From: Rhodoblastus sp963710275
Lineage (GTDB): Bacteria > Pseudomonadota > Alphaproteobacteria > Rhizobiales > Beijerinckiaceae
Assembly: GCA_963710275.1 (NCBI GenBank)
Contig: CAVPZS010000007.1
Location: forward strand, 141,619-205,618
Direction of reading: 5' to 3'
Length of the DNA stretch: 64,000 nt
The position numbers and the translations under genes were made by a program. Below, in pieces: positions 1 to 8,317 of this stretch; the first letter of the stretch is position 1; every line of letters starts with the position of its first letter. The notes below the pieces were generated by a model. It did not search any database and had not been told where the DNA came from. It worked only from the letters and a program-made list of their open reading frames with translations.

Positions 1-31
1 ATGAGTGACGTTAGGATGCGCGGAGGGCTCG

Positions 32-1747
32 ATGAGAAAAAATATCGTGATCGTCGGCGCCGGCAAGATCGGCGCGACCCTGGCTGAACTGCTCGCCGCA
101 ACCCGCGACTATCGCGTGACGCTGGCCGATCGTTCGCAGGCGCAACTCGACGCGCTTGACGGGGCCTCCGGAATCGAAAGGCAGCGCCTCGACATCATGG
201 ACGGCGAGGCCCTCGGCTCCCTGCTGAACGACTGTTTCGCGGTGCTGAGCGCCGCGCCCTGGCATTTGACGACGCGGATCGCCGAAGCCGCGGCGGTTGC
301 CGGCGCCCATTATCTCGACCTGACCGAAGACGTCGCCAGCGCGCGCCGCATCCAGCAGATCGCCGCCGGCGCAAGCTCCGCCTTCATCCCGCAATGCGGC
401 CTGGCGCCGGGGTTCGTTTCCATCGTCGCCAAGGACCTGGCGAACCAGTTCGACTCGCTCGACAGCATGCGGCTGCGCGTCGGCGCCCTGCCGCAATATC
501 CGAGCAACGCGCTGAATTACAACCTGACCTGGAGCACGGACGGCGTCATCAATGAGTATTGCCAGCCCTGCGACGCCATCGTCGATGGCGCGATGGTCAA
601 GACGACTGCGCTTGAAGAGCGGGAGGAGTTCTCGCTCGACGGCGTGATTTACGAGGCCTTCAACACATCGGGTGGATTGGGCTCGCTGTGCGAAACCCTG
701 GCGGGCAAGGTCAGGACGCTGAACTACCGCACCATCCGCTACCCCGGCCACGCCGCGATCATGAAGGCGCTGCTCCACGATCTACGTCTGGGCGAGCGCC
801 GCGACGTGCTCAAGGACATTCTGGAAAAGTCTGTGCCCGAGACATCGCAGGACGTCGTCATCCTCTTCGTCACCGCGTCGGGCTTGAAGCGCGGACGCCT
901 CACCCAGGAAACCTACGCCAACAAGATCTACAGCCGGCGGGTCGGCGGCGTGATGCGCAGCGCGATCCAGGTGACGACGGCCTCGGCCATCGCCGCCGTT
1001 CTCGATCTCCTCAGCGAGGGAAGGCTGCCGGCGGCAGGTTTCATTCGGCAGGAAGACATGAAGCTCGAGGACATTTTGCGCAACAGGTTCGGGCGGGTCT
1101 ACGCCCTCGCCGGCCAGCCGCGCCATGCGGGCAACGGCCGGGGCCAGCCGCGGCGGCCTGTTCAAAAAGCGGCGTCCATGACTGACGATGCGCCCCCGCT
1201 TCGCCTCCCCGAAGCGGTCGAGCCCGCATTTCGGCTAAGCTTCTGGTTTGTCTTCCTACGAGAGCAGGGCGCGCATTTCGTCGGAGATCGGCGCCGATTT
1301 CACCGAGGCGTCGACGAGGGAATGCGTGGCCCAGACCCTGTTATCCTGGGCCTCGGCGAGGCAAACGCCGCCGCGGAGAAAACGGTGGGTGAAACCGAGC
1401 GAGCTTCGGCCGATCTTCTCGACCGTGATCTCGTGGGTGACGAGGTCATGCAGTTTCGCCGGTTGGTAAAAGCTCATCGAGAATCCGACCGAGGGAATGC
1501 CGTTGAACGTCTCACGATCGACGGCTTTATGGGGGTCGATGCCGATCGAAAGCAGCATCATGTTCAACCCCTCGACCATCCATCGCGCGTAATTTGGAAA
1601 GAAGATGATCCCGGCCGGGTCGCAATCGCCCCAGTGCAGCCGCCTCTCGTAGCTGAAAGTCCTCATCTTTTCCCCCCGGATCGCCAAGCCATCGCGATCT
1701 TCTACCATGCGCCCGTCGCCGCCGAAAACAGGTTGGCGGCGCAATGA
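32..1747 (+). CDS. Saccharopine dehydrogenase-like NAD(P)-binding oxidoreductase
   Basis: The protein opens with a Rossmann dinucleotide-binding motif (IVIVGAGKIGATLAELL) directly after the start and has the overall layout of the saccharopine dehydrogenase/reductase family. Such genes often accompany benzoyl-CoA clusters, but the substrate is unknown. The ATG at 32 follows a GGAGGG ribosome site at 22-27, so an in-frame start a little upstream is disfavoured. Family-like sequence ends around position 1110 (FGRVYA). The frame then stays open to 1747, running antisense through the whole thioesterase gene at 1256-1666. The true stop was therefore probably lost through an indel near 1110-1250, and the last ~200 residues are likely spurious. 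Confidence 0.65.
   Translation: MRKNIVIVGAGKIGATLAELLAATRDYRVTLADRSQAQLDALDGASGIERQRLDIMDGEALGSLLNDCFAVLSAAPWHLTTRIAEAAAVAGAHYLDLTEDVASARRIQQIAAGASSAFIPQCGLAPGFVSIVAKDLANQFDSLDSMRLRVGALPQYPSNALNYNLTWSTDGVINEYCQPCDAIVDGAMVKTTALEEREEFSLDGVIYEAFNTSGGLGSLCETLAGKVRTLNYRTIRYPGHAAIMKALLHDLRLGERRDVLKDILEKSVPETSQDVVILFVTASGLKRGRLTQETYANKIYSRRVGGVMRSAIQVTTASAIAAVLDLLSEGRLPAAGFIRQEDMKLEDILRNRFGRVYALAGQPRHAGNGRGQPRRPVQKAASMTDDAPPLRLPEAVEPAFRLSFWFVFLREQGAHFVGDRRRFHRGVDEGMRGPDPVILGLGEANAAAEKTVGETERASADLLDRDLVGDEVMQFRRLVKAHRESDRGNAVERLTIDGFMGVDADRKQHHVQPLDHPSRVIWKEDDPGRVAIAPVQPPLVAESPHLFPPDRQAIAIFYHAPVAAENRLAAQ
1256..1666 (-). CDS. Acyl-CoA thioesterase, 4-hydroxybenzoyl-CoA thioesterase (hot-dog) family
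   Basis: A 136-residue single hot-dog domain. The N-terminal segment WGDCDPAGIIFFPNYARWM carries the Asp-x-x-Gly-x-hydrophobic-(Phe/Tyr)-x-x-Tyr pattern of the 4-hydroxybenzoyl-CoA thioesterase family, whose Asp is catalytic. Its likely role is to hydrolyse an aromatic or alicyclic acyl-CoA, perhaps to release CoA trapped in dead-end intermediates of benzoyl-CoA metabolism; the exact substrate cannot be read from sequence. The start at 1666 is chosen because a purine-rich GGGGGGAAAAG stretch lies just upstream and the product begins MRTFSYERRL, the usual family start. It is divergent from the GNAT gene at 1809. Confidence 0.8.
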   Translation of the reverse strand: MRTFSYERRLHWGDCDPAGIIFFPNYARWMVEGLNMMLLSIGIDPHKAVDRETFNGIPSVGFSMSFYQPAKLHDLVTHEITVEKIGRSSLGFTHRFLRGGVCLAEAQDNRVWATHSLVDASVKSAPISDEMRALLS

Positions 1748-1771
1748 ATATGCATTATGGTATTAGAATAC
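1748..1771. promoter_or_regulatory. Putative operator, site 1 (TGCAT plus GTATT-AG-AATAC dyad)
   Basis: The intergenic region between the divergent thioesterase and tandem-GNAT genes contains TGCAT at 1751-1755 and a perfect 5-bp inverted repeat GTATT-AG-AATAC at 1760-1771, in AT-rich sequence unlike its surroundings. Sixteen of 21 positions match site 4 upstream of boxC (19938-19958), and the element resembles sites 2 and 3. I infer a shared transcription-factor site; the factor is not identified. Confidence 0.55.
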
Positions 1772-1808
1772 AATTTTAATGAAGCCAAAATCGAGCCGAG
1801 GAAACATC

Positions 1809-2783
1809 ATGACGGAACTGATGGCGGCTGCGCCTTCCCGGACCTGGACCGAAAACCTGCGCTCACTGGTCGCATCCGACCTCGACCGGGTCGTCGAAAT
1901 CGACAGCGCCGCTTCGGGCCAGTCACGGCGCGGCTTTTTCGAAAATCGCCTGCAGGCCAGCCTGCGCGAGCCCTCCGCCTTCATTTCCCTCGGACTTGTT
2001 GAAGACGAGGCGCTGCAGGGCTTTGTCATGGCGCAGCTTTTCGACGGCGAGTTCGGCGGCCGCGACAAAGTCGCGGCGCTGGACGCGATCGCCATTGCAG
2101 AAAATGCGCGCGGCCATGGCGGCGGTCATGCGCTGCTGGGTGAACTGCGGCGCAAGGCGCGGGCGCGCGGCGCCCGCGAATTGCGCACCCAGGCGCTCTG
2201 GTCCGACCAGCCGCTGATCCACTTTCTCGCAACGGCGGGTTTTGCGCTCGGGCATCAACTCGTCCTCCAGCGGGCCTGTGCGAGGCGCACTGAGGAAATC
2301 GCCGCTGAAGAAACCGTTCCCGACGATAGCCCCGACCTTTCGTACGACCGCATTGCGGTCCGCTCGATGGCCACGAAGGACCTTCCGCTGGTCGTCGCCA
2401 TCGATCGCCACATCACCCACGCCGATCGCGCCGGCTATTACCAGCGAAAAATCGGCGAGGCGCTGAATGAAAGCGGCATCCGCCTGTCGATGCTGGCCGA
2501 GATCGACCGGACGCCGGCCGGCTTCATCATGGCCCGGCTGGATTACGGCGAGTTTGGCGAGACCGCCGCAGAGGCCGTGCTGGACACGCTGGCGGTCGAT
2601 CCCGAATTTGCCGGGCAGCATGTCGGCGGCGCGATGCTGCGGCAATTGCTCGCCAATCTGCAAGGCCTGCGGGTCGAGCGCATTCGCACCGAACTGCGCT
2701 GGGACGAGCTGGAGCTCATGGCCTTCCTCAAGCGCCTGGGTTTTGAGCCCTCCCAGCGGCTGTGCATGGCTATGGCGCTGTGA
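1809..2783 (+). CDS. Tandem GNAT-domain acetyltransferase
   Basis: A 324-residue protein with two GNAT N-acetyltransferase domains, about residues 20-160 and 185-320. Each has the beta4 segment followed by a pyrophosphate-loop-like region (ENARGHGGGHALLGEL in the first; EFAGQHVGGAMLRQLL in the second). The acceptor is unknown. In Rhodopseudomonas palustris GNAT enzymes acetylate and switch off aromatic acyl-CoA ligases, so a regulatory role on the benzoate-CoA ligase encoded here is reasonable but inferred. The ATG at 1809 is preceded by GAGGAAAC; an ATG-less extension upstream lacks a ribosome site. The gene lies downstream of operator site 1. Confidence 0.8.
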   Translation: MTELMAAAPSRTWTENLRSLVASDLDRVVEIDSAASGQSRRGFFENRLQASLREPSAFISLGLVEDEALQGFVMAQLFDGEFGGRDKVAALDAIAIAENARGHGGGHALLGELRRKARARGARELRTQALWSDQPLIHFLATAGFALGHQLVLQRACARRTEEIAAEETVPDDSPDLSYDRIAVRSMATKDLPLVVAIDRHITHADRAGYYQRKIGEALNESGIRLSMLAEIDRTPAGFIMARLDYGEFGETAAEAVLDTLAVDPEFAGQHVGGAMLRQLLANLQGLRVERIRTELRWDELELMAFLKRLGFEPSQRLCMAMAL

Positions 2784-2819
2784 GCCCCCGGGCCCTTGAC
2801 CTATTTCGGCAAAAAAGCG

Positions 2820-2836
2820 CAATAATGCCGTTATTG
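2820..2836. promoter_or_regulatory. Inverted repeat CAATAA-N5-TTATTG upstream of GNAT/Rrf2 genes
   Basis: A perfect 6-bp inverted repeat with a 5-bp spacer sits in the 102-bp gap before the second GNAT gene. A TTGACC hexamer at 2796-2801 may be a -35 element. It could be an operator for the GNAT-Rrf2 transcription unit. The stem is too AT-rich and lacks a T tract, so a terminator is unlikely. Confidence 0.35.
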
Positions 2837-2885
2837 GCGGCGTCGAACGGCAGGAATGCAAAAATAGATCATGCGGGAGGACGCG

Positions 2886-3380
2886 ATGAACAGCCCCAAG
2901 GCGCCGGCCGAGGATATATTGCTCGGCCAGGTCGACATACGCACGGCCACGGCCAAGGACATCCCGTCCATCGTCAAGCTGGACGAAAAGTCGACGGGCG
3001 TGGCCAAGAGCCAATATTGGCGACAACTCTACCATAATTTCGATGAGAACCGCGTCACCGGCCGCGCCTTCCTCGTCGCCGAGCAGGGCGGCCGCATCAT
3101 CGGCTTCATCACCGGCGAAATCCGCGCCTTTGAATTTGGCGGCGAGCCTTGCGGCTGGGTGTTCTCGCTTGATGTCGACCAGGACAGCAGGGCCCACAGC
3201 GTGGGTACAAAACTGTTCGAAAGCCTGTGCGACACGTTCCGGCGCGCCGGCGTCACAAAGGTCCGGACCATGCTGGATCGCGGCAACCATCTCGTGCTCG
3301 ATTTTTTCCGCGGGCAAGGGATGATGGCGGGGCCGTTCATTCAGCTGGAAAAAGACCTTGATGAAGAAAACCTGGATTAA
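2886..3380 (+). CDS. Single-domain GNAT acetyltransferase
   Basis: A 164-residue GNAT-family protein with acetyl-CoA-binding topology: FLVAEQGGRIIGFITGEI (beta strands 2-4), VDQDSRAHSVGTKLFESL (cofactor loop and following helix) and a C-terminal LDFFRGQGM strand-helix. The acceptor is unknown; being next to another GNAT gene and an Rrf2 regulator, protein (ligase) acetylation is one hypothesis. The start at 2886 follows GGGAGGA at 2876-2882 at ideal spacing, which disfavours the ATG at 2871. Its final codons, including the stop, are the first unit of a 15-bp tandem repeat. It is probably cotranscribed with the Rrf2 gene 42 bp downstream. Confidence 0.78.
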   Translation: MNSPKAPAEDILLGQVDIRTATAKDIPSIVKLDEKSTGVAKSQYWRQLYHNFDENRVTGRAFLVAEQGGRIIGFITGEIRAFEFGGEPCGWVFSLDVDQDSRAHSVGTKLFESLCDTFRRAGVTKVRTMLDRGNHLVLDFFRGQGMMAGPFIQLEKDLDEENLD

Positions 3381-3410
3381 GAAGACCTGGATTAAGAAGA
3401 CCTGGATCAG
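3366..3410 (+). repeat. 15-bp tandem repeat x3 duplicating a stop codon
   Basis: Three consecutive 15-bp units starting at 3366, 3381 and 3396 (consensus GAAGACCTGGATTAA). Unit 1 encodes the GNAT C-terminus (ENLD) plus its TAA stop. Unit 2 repeats the stop in frame, and unit 3 has CAG in place of TAA. Readthrough would stay in frame into the Rrf2 gene. Probably a slippage or duplication product. Confidence 0.8.
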
Positions 3411-3422
3411 GAAGTTTGGGCG

Positions 3423-3878
3423 ATGAAGTTACAAAAGGCGACCCTTTGCGGACTCTATGCCGTTCTTGAGCTCGCCGCTCACCCGGATCAGCAGATTTCG
3501 GCCGCCGAGATCGCCGCCAAATACAACATCTCCCTCAATCATCTCGCCAAGGTCGTCCGCACGCTGGTCCATGCGAAACTGGTCGAATCCGTGCGCGGCG
3601 CCGGCGGCGGCTATACGTTCTGCGGCAACGCCAAGCGCTTGACCCTGCTCGACGTGATCGAACTGTTCGAGACGGTCGGGCGCGACGCCGAGGATTCCCC
3701 GCCATTGGACCAGGACGAGGGCCGCGCCCTGCACAATGTCCTGCGCGAGATCGACGACACCGCCATTTCCGCGCTTCGCGCGATTTCCATCGCCACGCTG
3801 GTCAAGGTGATCGAGAAACGCAAACGCGAGGCGGCGACAGGCGGCAAGCTTTCCCGCTCGGCGGCGGGCGGCGCCTGA
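3423..3878 (+). CDS. Rrf2-family transcriptional regulator, BadM-like
   Basis: A 151-residue winged-helix Rrf2-family protein. The N-terminal helix-turn-helix is typical (ISAAEIAAKYNISLNHLAKVVRTLVHAKLVESVRGAGGGY, about residues 25-65). It lacks the three-cysteine iron-sulfur cluster of IscR/NsrR: only two Cys are present (TLCGLY and TFCGN), so any effector sensing is probably cluster-free. BadM, an Rrf2 protein, represses the benzoyl-CoA reductase genes in Rhodopseudomonas palustris, and the genomic position here supports an equivalent role. It is the best local candidate for binding the four shared dyads at 1748, 8318, 16898 and 19938, but this is inference. A ribosome site AGGAAG lies just upstream of the ATG. 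Confidence 0.75.
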   Translation: MKLQKATLCGLYAVLELAAHPDQQISAAEIAAKYNISLNHLAKVVRTLVHAKLVESVRGAGGGYTFCGNAKRLTLLDVIELFETVGRDAEDSPPLDQDEGRALHNVLREIDDTAISALRAISIATLVKVIEKRKREAATGGKLSRSAAGGA

Positions 3879-3916
3879 CAGCCGGCATATTTCCACTTTC
3901 CAAGGTGACGACGCCT

Positions 3917-5134
3917 ATGGCCGATCCAGTCCGCATAAATGAAAAACCCGCGCGCCCCGCGAAATTCGTCTGGGACGACCCCTTCCTGCTTGACGACCAA
4001 CTGACGGAAGACGAGCGCCTGATCCGCGACACCGCGCTGGCCTATGCTCAGGACAAGCTTCAGCCGCGCATCGTCGACGCCTATCTCGACGAGAAGACCG
4101 ATCGCGCCATTTTCAACGAGATGGGCGAACTCGGCCTGCTCGGCGTGACCGTGGCGGACGAATACGGCGGCGCCGGCGCCGGCTATGTCTCCTATGGCCT
4201 CGTCGCGCGCGAAGTCGAGCGCGTCGATTCCGGCTATCGCTCGATGATGAGCGTGCAGTCGTCGCTGGTGATGTACCCGATCGAGGCTTACGGCTCTGAA
4301 GCTCAGAAAAAGAAATTCCTGCCGAAGCTCGCCACCGGCGAATGGGTCGGCTGTTTCGGCCTCACCGAACCCGACGCGGGCTCCGATCCTGGCGGCATGA
4401 AGACCAGGGCCGAAAAGGTCGCCGACGGTTACAGGCTCGTCGGCTCGAAAATGTGGATCTCCAATTCGCCGATCGCCGACGTCTTCGTGGTGTGGGCGAA
4501 GTCGGCGGCGCATGACGGGCAGATCCGCGGCTTCGTGCTGGAAAAAGGCATGAAGGGGCTCTCCGCCCCAAAGATCGGCGGCAAGCTCAGTTTGCGCGCC
4601 TCGATCACCGGCGAGATCGTGATGGACGGCGTGATCGCTCCGGAGGAAAATCTGCTGCCGCACGCCTCCGGCCTCGCCGGCCCCTTCGGCTGCCTCAACC
4701 GCGCGCGCTACGGCATTTCCTGGGGCGTGATGGGCGCGGCCGAAGATTGCTGGCGCCGCGCGCGAAACTACACGCTGGAGCGCAAGCAGTTCGGGCGTCC
4801 GCTGGCGGCGACGCAACTGGTGCAGAAAAAACTCGCGGACATGCAGACGGAAATCGCGCTCGGACTACAGGCGTCGCTGCGCGTGGGGCGCCTGTTCGAC
4901 GAGGGCCGGATGGCGCCGGAGATGATCTCGATCGTCAAGCGCAACAATTGCGGCAAGGCGCTGGACATCGCCCGCGTCGCCCGCGACATGCACGGCGGCA
5001 ACGGCATCCAGATCGAATATCACGTGATGCGCCACGCCGCGAACCTCGAGACGGTCAACACCTACGAGGGAACGCATGATGTTCACGCGCTGATCCTTGG
5101 CCGCGCGCAGACGGGATTGCAGGCGTTCTTCTGA
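3917..5134 (+). CDS. gcdH: Glutaryl-CoA dehydrogenase
   Basis: A 405-residue FAD-dependent acyl-CoA dehydrogenase. Landmarks are the FAD/substrate segment CFGLTEPDAGSDPGGM, the flavin motif RKQFGRPLAATQLVQKKLADM, and the catalytic-base region TYEGTHDVHALILGRAQTG, whose Glu is the glutaryl-CoA dehydrogenase base. The enzyme oxidises and decarboxylates glutaryl-CoA to crotonyl-CoA. This is the lower part of anaerobic benzoyl-CoA degradation, after ring opening by Oah gives 3-hydroxypimelyl-CoA and beta-oxidation gives glutaryl-CoA. The start is the ATG at 3917; a GTG at 3905 is in frame but lies within the AAGGTGAC ribosome site. It ends 4 bp before the convergent ferritin-like gene. Confidence 0.92.
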   Translation: MADPVRINEKPARPAKFVWDDPFLLDDQLTEDERLIRDTALAYAQDKLQPRIVDAYLDEKTDRAIFNEMGELGLLGVTVADEYGGAGAGYVSYGLVAREVERVDSGYRSMMSVQSSLVMYPIEAYGSEAQKKKFLPKLATGEWVGCFGLTEPDAGSDPGGMKTRAEKVADGYRLVGSKMWISNSPIADVFVVWAKSAAHDGQIRGFVLEKGMKGLSAPKIGGKLSLRASITGEIVMDGVIAPEENLLPHASGLAGPFGCLNRARYGISWGVMGAAEDCWRRARNYTLERKQFGRPLAATQLVQKKLADMQTEIALGLQASLRVGRLFDEGRMAPEMISIVKRNNCGKALDIARVARDMHGGNGIQIEYHVMRHAANLETVNTYEGTHDVHALILGRAQTGLQAFF

Positions 5135-5138
5135 GAGC

Positions 5139-5657
5139 TCACTCCGAATAGACGGGCGGGTCCGGGTCCTCGTCCCAGCCTTTCGCCGGCTCGGCGAATT
5201 TCGCGAGCCATTCGTCGACCCAGGCGACATGCTGGCGCTCTTCCCCGGCAAATTCCGCGGCCAGCTTGCGCACCTGCGGGTCGGCGTTCGTCGCCGCGAT
5301 CGCCTCGAAGAAGCGGACCGCCCGCAACTCGCTGGCGCGCGCCAGTTCGAGCGCCTGATGCGGCGTCATGAGATAATGCAGATCCTCGAAATCGATCGCC
5401 TCGGGGCCGGAGGGACCGGTCCAGGATGGCTGCGGCGGCAATTCCGACGACGCAGCGGCGACGTTCGCGTCGCTTGCCTGCTGCGCGATCTCGTCATGAT
5501 GATGGGCCTCGATCTGCGCCATCTTGCGAAAGATCCCGGCGATCTCGCGATTGTTGTGCACATCCATCTGGTCGGCCAGAAGAGCGTAGCGTTCGCTGGC
5601 CTCAGTTTCGATCGCCAGCGCCTGCACGTAAAACGCGGCCACGGATAACGTACTCAT
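5139..5657 (-). CDS. Ferritin-like (rubrerythrin-type) diiron protein
   Basis: A 172-residue four-helix-bundle protein with paired metal-ligand motifs: ETEASERYALLADQM (helix 1), MAQIEAHHHDEI (helix 2), ASELRAVRFFEAIA (helix 3) and FAGEERQHVAWVDEW (helix 4). It is likely a cytosolic peroxide- or oxygen-scavenging diiron protein, fitting the protection of oxygen-sensitive 2-oxoacid oxidoreductase and benzoyl-CoA reductase. The exact activity is inferred. Its ATG overlaps the restored korB stop (ATGA), so the two are translationally coupled. An apparent fusion with KorB in the raw frame is caused by an indel upstream. Confidence 0.75.
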   Translation of the reverse strand: MSTLSVAAFYVQALAIETEASERYALLADQMDVHNNREIAGIFRKMAQIEAHHHDEIAQQASDANVAAASSELPPQPSWTGPSGPEAIDFEDLHYLMTPHQALELARASELRAVRFFEAIAATNADPQVRKLAAEFAGEERQHVAWVDEWLAKFAEPAKGWDEDPDPPVYSE

Positions 5658-6494
5658 AAAGCGAACTCCGCTTCGAGATGCGAGGCCGGCAGGTCCGCCA
5701 GCGGCCGCGGCTGGAACGGGTGGCCGCTTGCCGCGATAGAGCACGCCGATGTTGAAGCCGTCGTCGGTCATCAGGCGGCGCGCCGCGCGGCCGGGATCGT
5801 CAGTTTCCGGCACGATAGCATTATGCATCAGGTCTTTCCAGCCGCGCTGCTGGTCGGGGCGGAAGGTCACGCAGGGGCTCAGGATCTGCACGAAGGAAAA
5901 GCCCGGCGTCCTGATCGCCTCGCAGATCAGCTTCGCGCAGCCGCCGATGTCGCCGGAAAAGGCGCGGGCGATGAAATTGGCGCCCGAAGCCAGCGCGATG
6001 ACCAGCGGATGGAACGGGCTCAGGCCGGTGCCGCCCGGGGCGATGGCGGTGTCCCAGTCGGGCTCGGTCGTCGGCGAGGGCTGGCCCTTGGTCATGCCGT
6101 AGATGCGATTGTCCATGACGATATAGGTCACGTCGACATTGCGGCGGCAGGCGTGCAGGAAATGATTGCCGCCGATGGAAAAACCGTCGCCGTCGCCGCT
6201 GGCGACCAGCACGGTGAGGTCGGGCCGCGCGACCTTGAGGCCGGTCGCCGTGGCCAGCGAGCGGCCATGGACGCCGTGAAAGCCGTAGCAATTGGTGTAG
6301 GCGGGAATGCGCGAGGAACAGCCGATGCCCGACACCACCGCGACATCTTTGGGCGGCAGCGCGAGTTCCGCCAGGGCGCGCTGCAGGGAGACCAGCACGG
6401 AATGGTCGCCGCAACCGGGACACCAGACCGGCTTGACGTCGGACTTGTAGTCGGCCGGTTTGAAGGCGCGCTCGGCGCTCGGGACCATGTTCAT
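5654..6494 (-). CDS. korB: 2-oxoacid:ferredoxin oxidoreductase beta subunit (one frameshift)
   Basis: Encodes the thiamine-diphosphate subunit of 2-oxoglutarate:ferredoxin oxidoreductase. It carries CPGCGDHS (cluster ligand region), GIGCSSRIPAY, and the ThDP/Mg motif GDGDGFSIGGNHF..N. In benzoyl-CoA-reducing bacteria Kor regenerates the reduced ferredoxin used by the reductase. The start at 6494 has upstream GGGAG and overlaps the korA stop. Near 5717-5725 a CCC run must be shortened by one base to restore the family C-terminus (RPPFQPRPLADL...EAEFAL) and a TGA at 5654-5656. As written, the frame instead runs into the ferritin-like gene. Restored length is about 279 residues. Confidence 0.85.
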
Positions 6495-8228
6495 GACTGT
6501 GCTCCCTGCAGGAGATATCGCACCGATTTCGCCCGGCCGGAACGGCAGGGGACCGGGGCGATGGATCGGAACGACCTCGCCGGGAAGATCGTAATGCGCG
6601 CGCAAAAAGCGCCAGAACTGGCCGGAATGGCTTTGCTCGATGACAGCACGCGCTTTGCGCCGGCCAGCGCCGCCGCGAGTTTGGCCGGTTGCGCCGGCGC
6701 GATCAGGCGCAGGGCGATCAGCCGGACCTTCATGCCGGTTGTTCGCGCGGCGGCGACGGCTTCGCGCAATGGGCGCCGTCGACGATCCCCAGGTCACCAC
6801 CGCCAGTTCGCCGTCGCCGTCGATCTCGGCCCAGAGGTCGCCATAGTCGAAATCCTCGATCTTGCGCCGCCGCTTGTCCAGTCTGCGCGATATGGTCGGC
6901 GGCCTGGCTCGACGGCGCGCCGCGCTCGTTATGGGTCAATCCGTCCGCCGTGTACTGGCCGCCTTCGACGCCCGGAATGGCCATCGGCGGAGACGCCCGA
7001 CTCGGTCAGGGCGTAACGGGCATAGCGGCTTTCGCCGCCCCGCCACGCAAGCCTTTGGGCGGGGAATGTCACGTCTCGAGGACGGTCGATGACCACGCGC
7101 GCCTGGCCGATCGATTGGTCGGAGAGCATGATCGCCGGCGTCTGCAAGCGTTTCGGCGAGATGCACGGCCCATTGCGTGGTGGGCAGGCAGTCGGCGACG
7201 TCGAGCGGCGCGACGACGACATGCGGCGCGTCGCCATGCAGGCCATAGACCGCGATGTTCAGGTCGCTCTGCTCGGACTTGGTCGCGATGCCGGTCGAGG
7301 GGCCGCTGCGCATGACGTCGACGACGACCAGCGGCGTCTCCGAGGCGACGGCGAGGCCAAGCGACTCGATCATCAGCGACAGGCCGGGGCCAGCGGTCGC
7401 GGTCAGCGAGGCAACGCCGCCGAAACTGGCGCCGATCAGCATGTTGATCGACGCCAGTTCATCCTCCGCCTGCACCAGCACGCCGCCGCATTGCTGCAGC
7501 GCCGGCGCCATCCATTCGAGAATTTCGGTCGCCGGCGTGATCGGATAGCCGGCGACGAACTTGACGCCGCCCTTGATCGCGCCAAATCCGGTCGCCTCAT
7601 TGCCGGTGAGCGACCAGCGATGCGGCGGGGACCTCCGAGGGAAGGAGCGATTCTTGCGCCGGGAGCGATGTCCTGCGCGGCGGCCGAGCCCATTAAAACC
7701 GCGCGTTCGCTGGCGGCCATCGCCTCCGGTTTTTTCCGCCCGATCGATTCCGCGACCGCCGCGACGATGGCGTTTTCCGGCAGCCCGATCAGCCGCGCCA
7801 GCGCGCCGAGCGCGACCATGGAGACGCGGCCGCCCGGTATGGACTTGACGAGTTTGGCCCAAGGCGACATGCGCGATCCGCGCCCCGGTCGCGACCAGAA
7901 ACTCCGGCGTCTCGCCCGCCTGGGGATCGGCGAGAATGATGCTGTCGCCGTCGAGCGGCAGTTCGGCGGCGAAGCGCTGGATATTCTCGAAATCCAGCGC
8001 GACCAGCACGTCGAAACGGTCGCCATGCGACAGCACCGGACGCGCCCCCAGCCGCAGCATCGCCGCCGCCTCCCCGCCGCGAATCTGCGGGCCGGTCGAA
8101 CGCGTCATCAGGCCATAGAGACCGCAACTGGTCGCGGCGTCGAGCAGGGTCTGGCCCGCGGTCATCACGCCGGCGCCGCCGGAACCGGTCAGCACGATCG
8201 AAAGCGTGGAGCAGAGAGCGTCCGTCAT
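6491..8228 (-). pseudogene. korA: 2-oxoacid:ferredoxin oxidoreductase alpha/gamma subunit, multiply frameshifted
   Basis: Family sequence is continuous from 8228 to 6491 but switches frame about eight times. The N-terminal gamma domain (SIVLTGSGGAGVMTAGQTLL, TRSTGPQIRGGEA) leads to LGALARLIGLPENAIVAAVAES in another frame. It returns for the pyrimidine-binding alpha domain (GYPITPATEILEWMAP, EDELASINMLIGASFGG), switches for PAIMLSDQSIGQA, then for GVEGGQYTADGLTHNERG, then for EQSHSGQFWRFLRAHYDLPGE, and ends RYLLQGAQS. The terminal TGA overlaps the korB ATG. The pieces are well conserved with no stops inside them, so the shifts may be sequencing indels. It would pair with KorB to reduce ferredoxin for the reductase. 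Confidence 0.75.
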
Positions 8229-8317
8229 GGCGTTTCACCCTTCATGGCGCATTCCTCACGCAGGTTTTCCTGCCCTGATTTTTTATTGGCGGGGACTCGT
8301 GAAATCGCGCTTGCCAA

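Noticed and set aside
1923..3317. A long minus-strand frame (464 codons) opposite the GNAT genes
   Set aside because: It is the antisense shadow of high-GC coding sequence with no recognisable family; the plus-strand GNAT genes are well supported.
5139..6800. An apparent 553-residue fusion of KorB with a ferritin-like protein
   Set aside because: Shortening one CCC run by a base restores both the normal KorB C-terminus and a stop overlapping the next ATG, so the fusion is an indel artefact.
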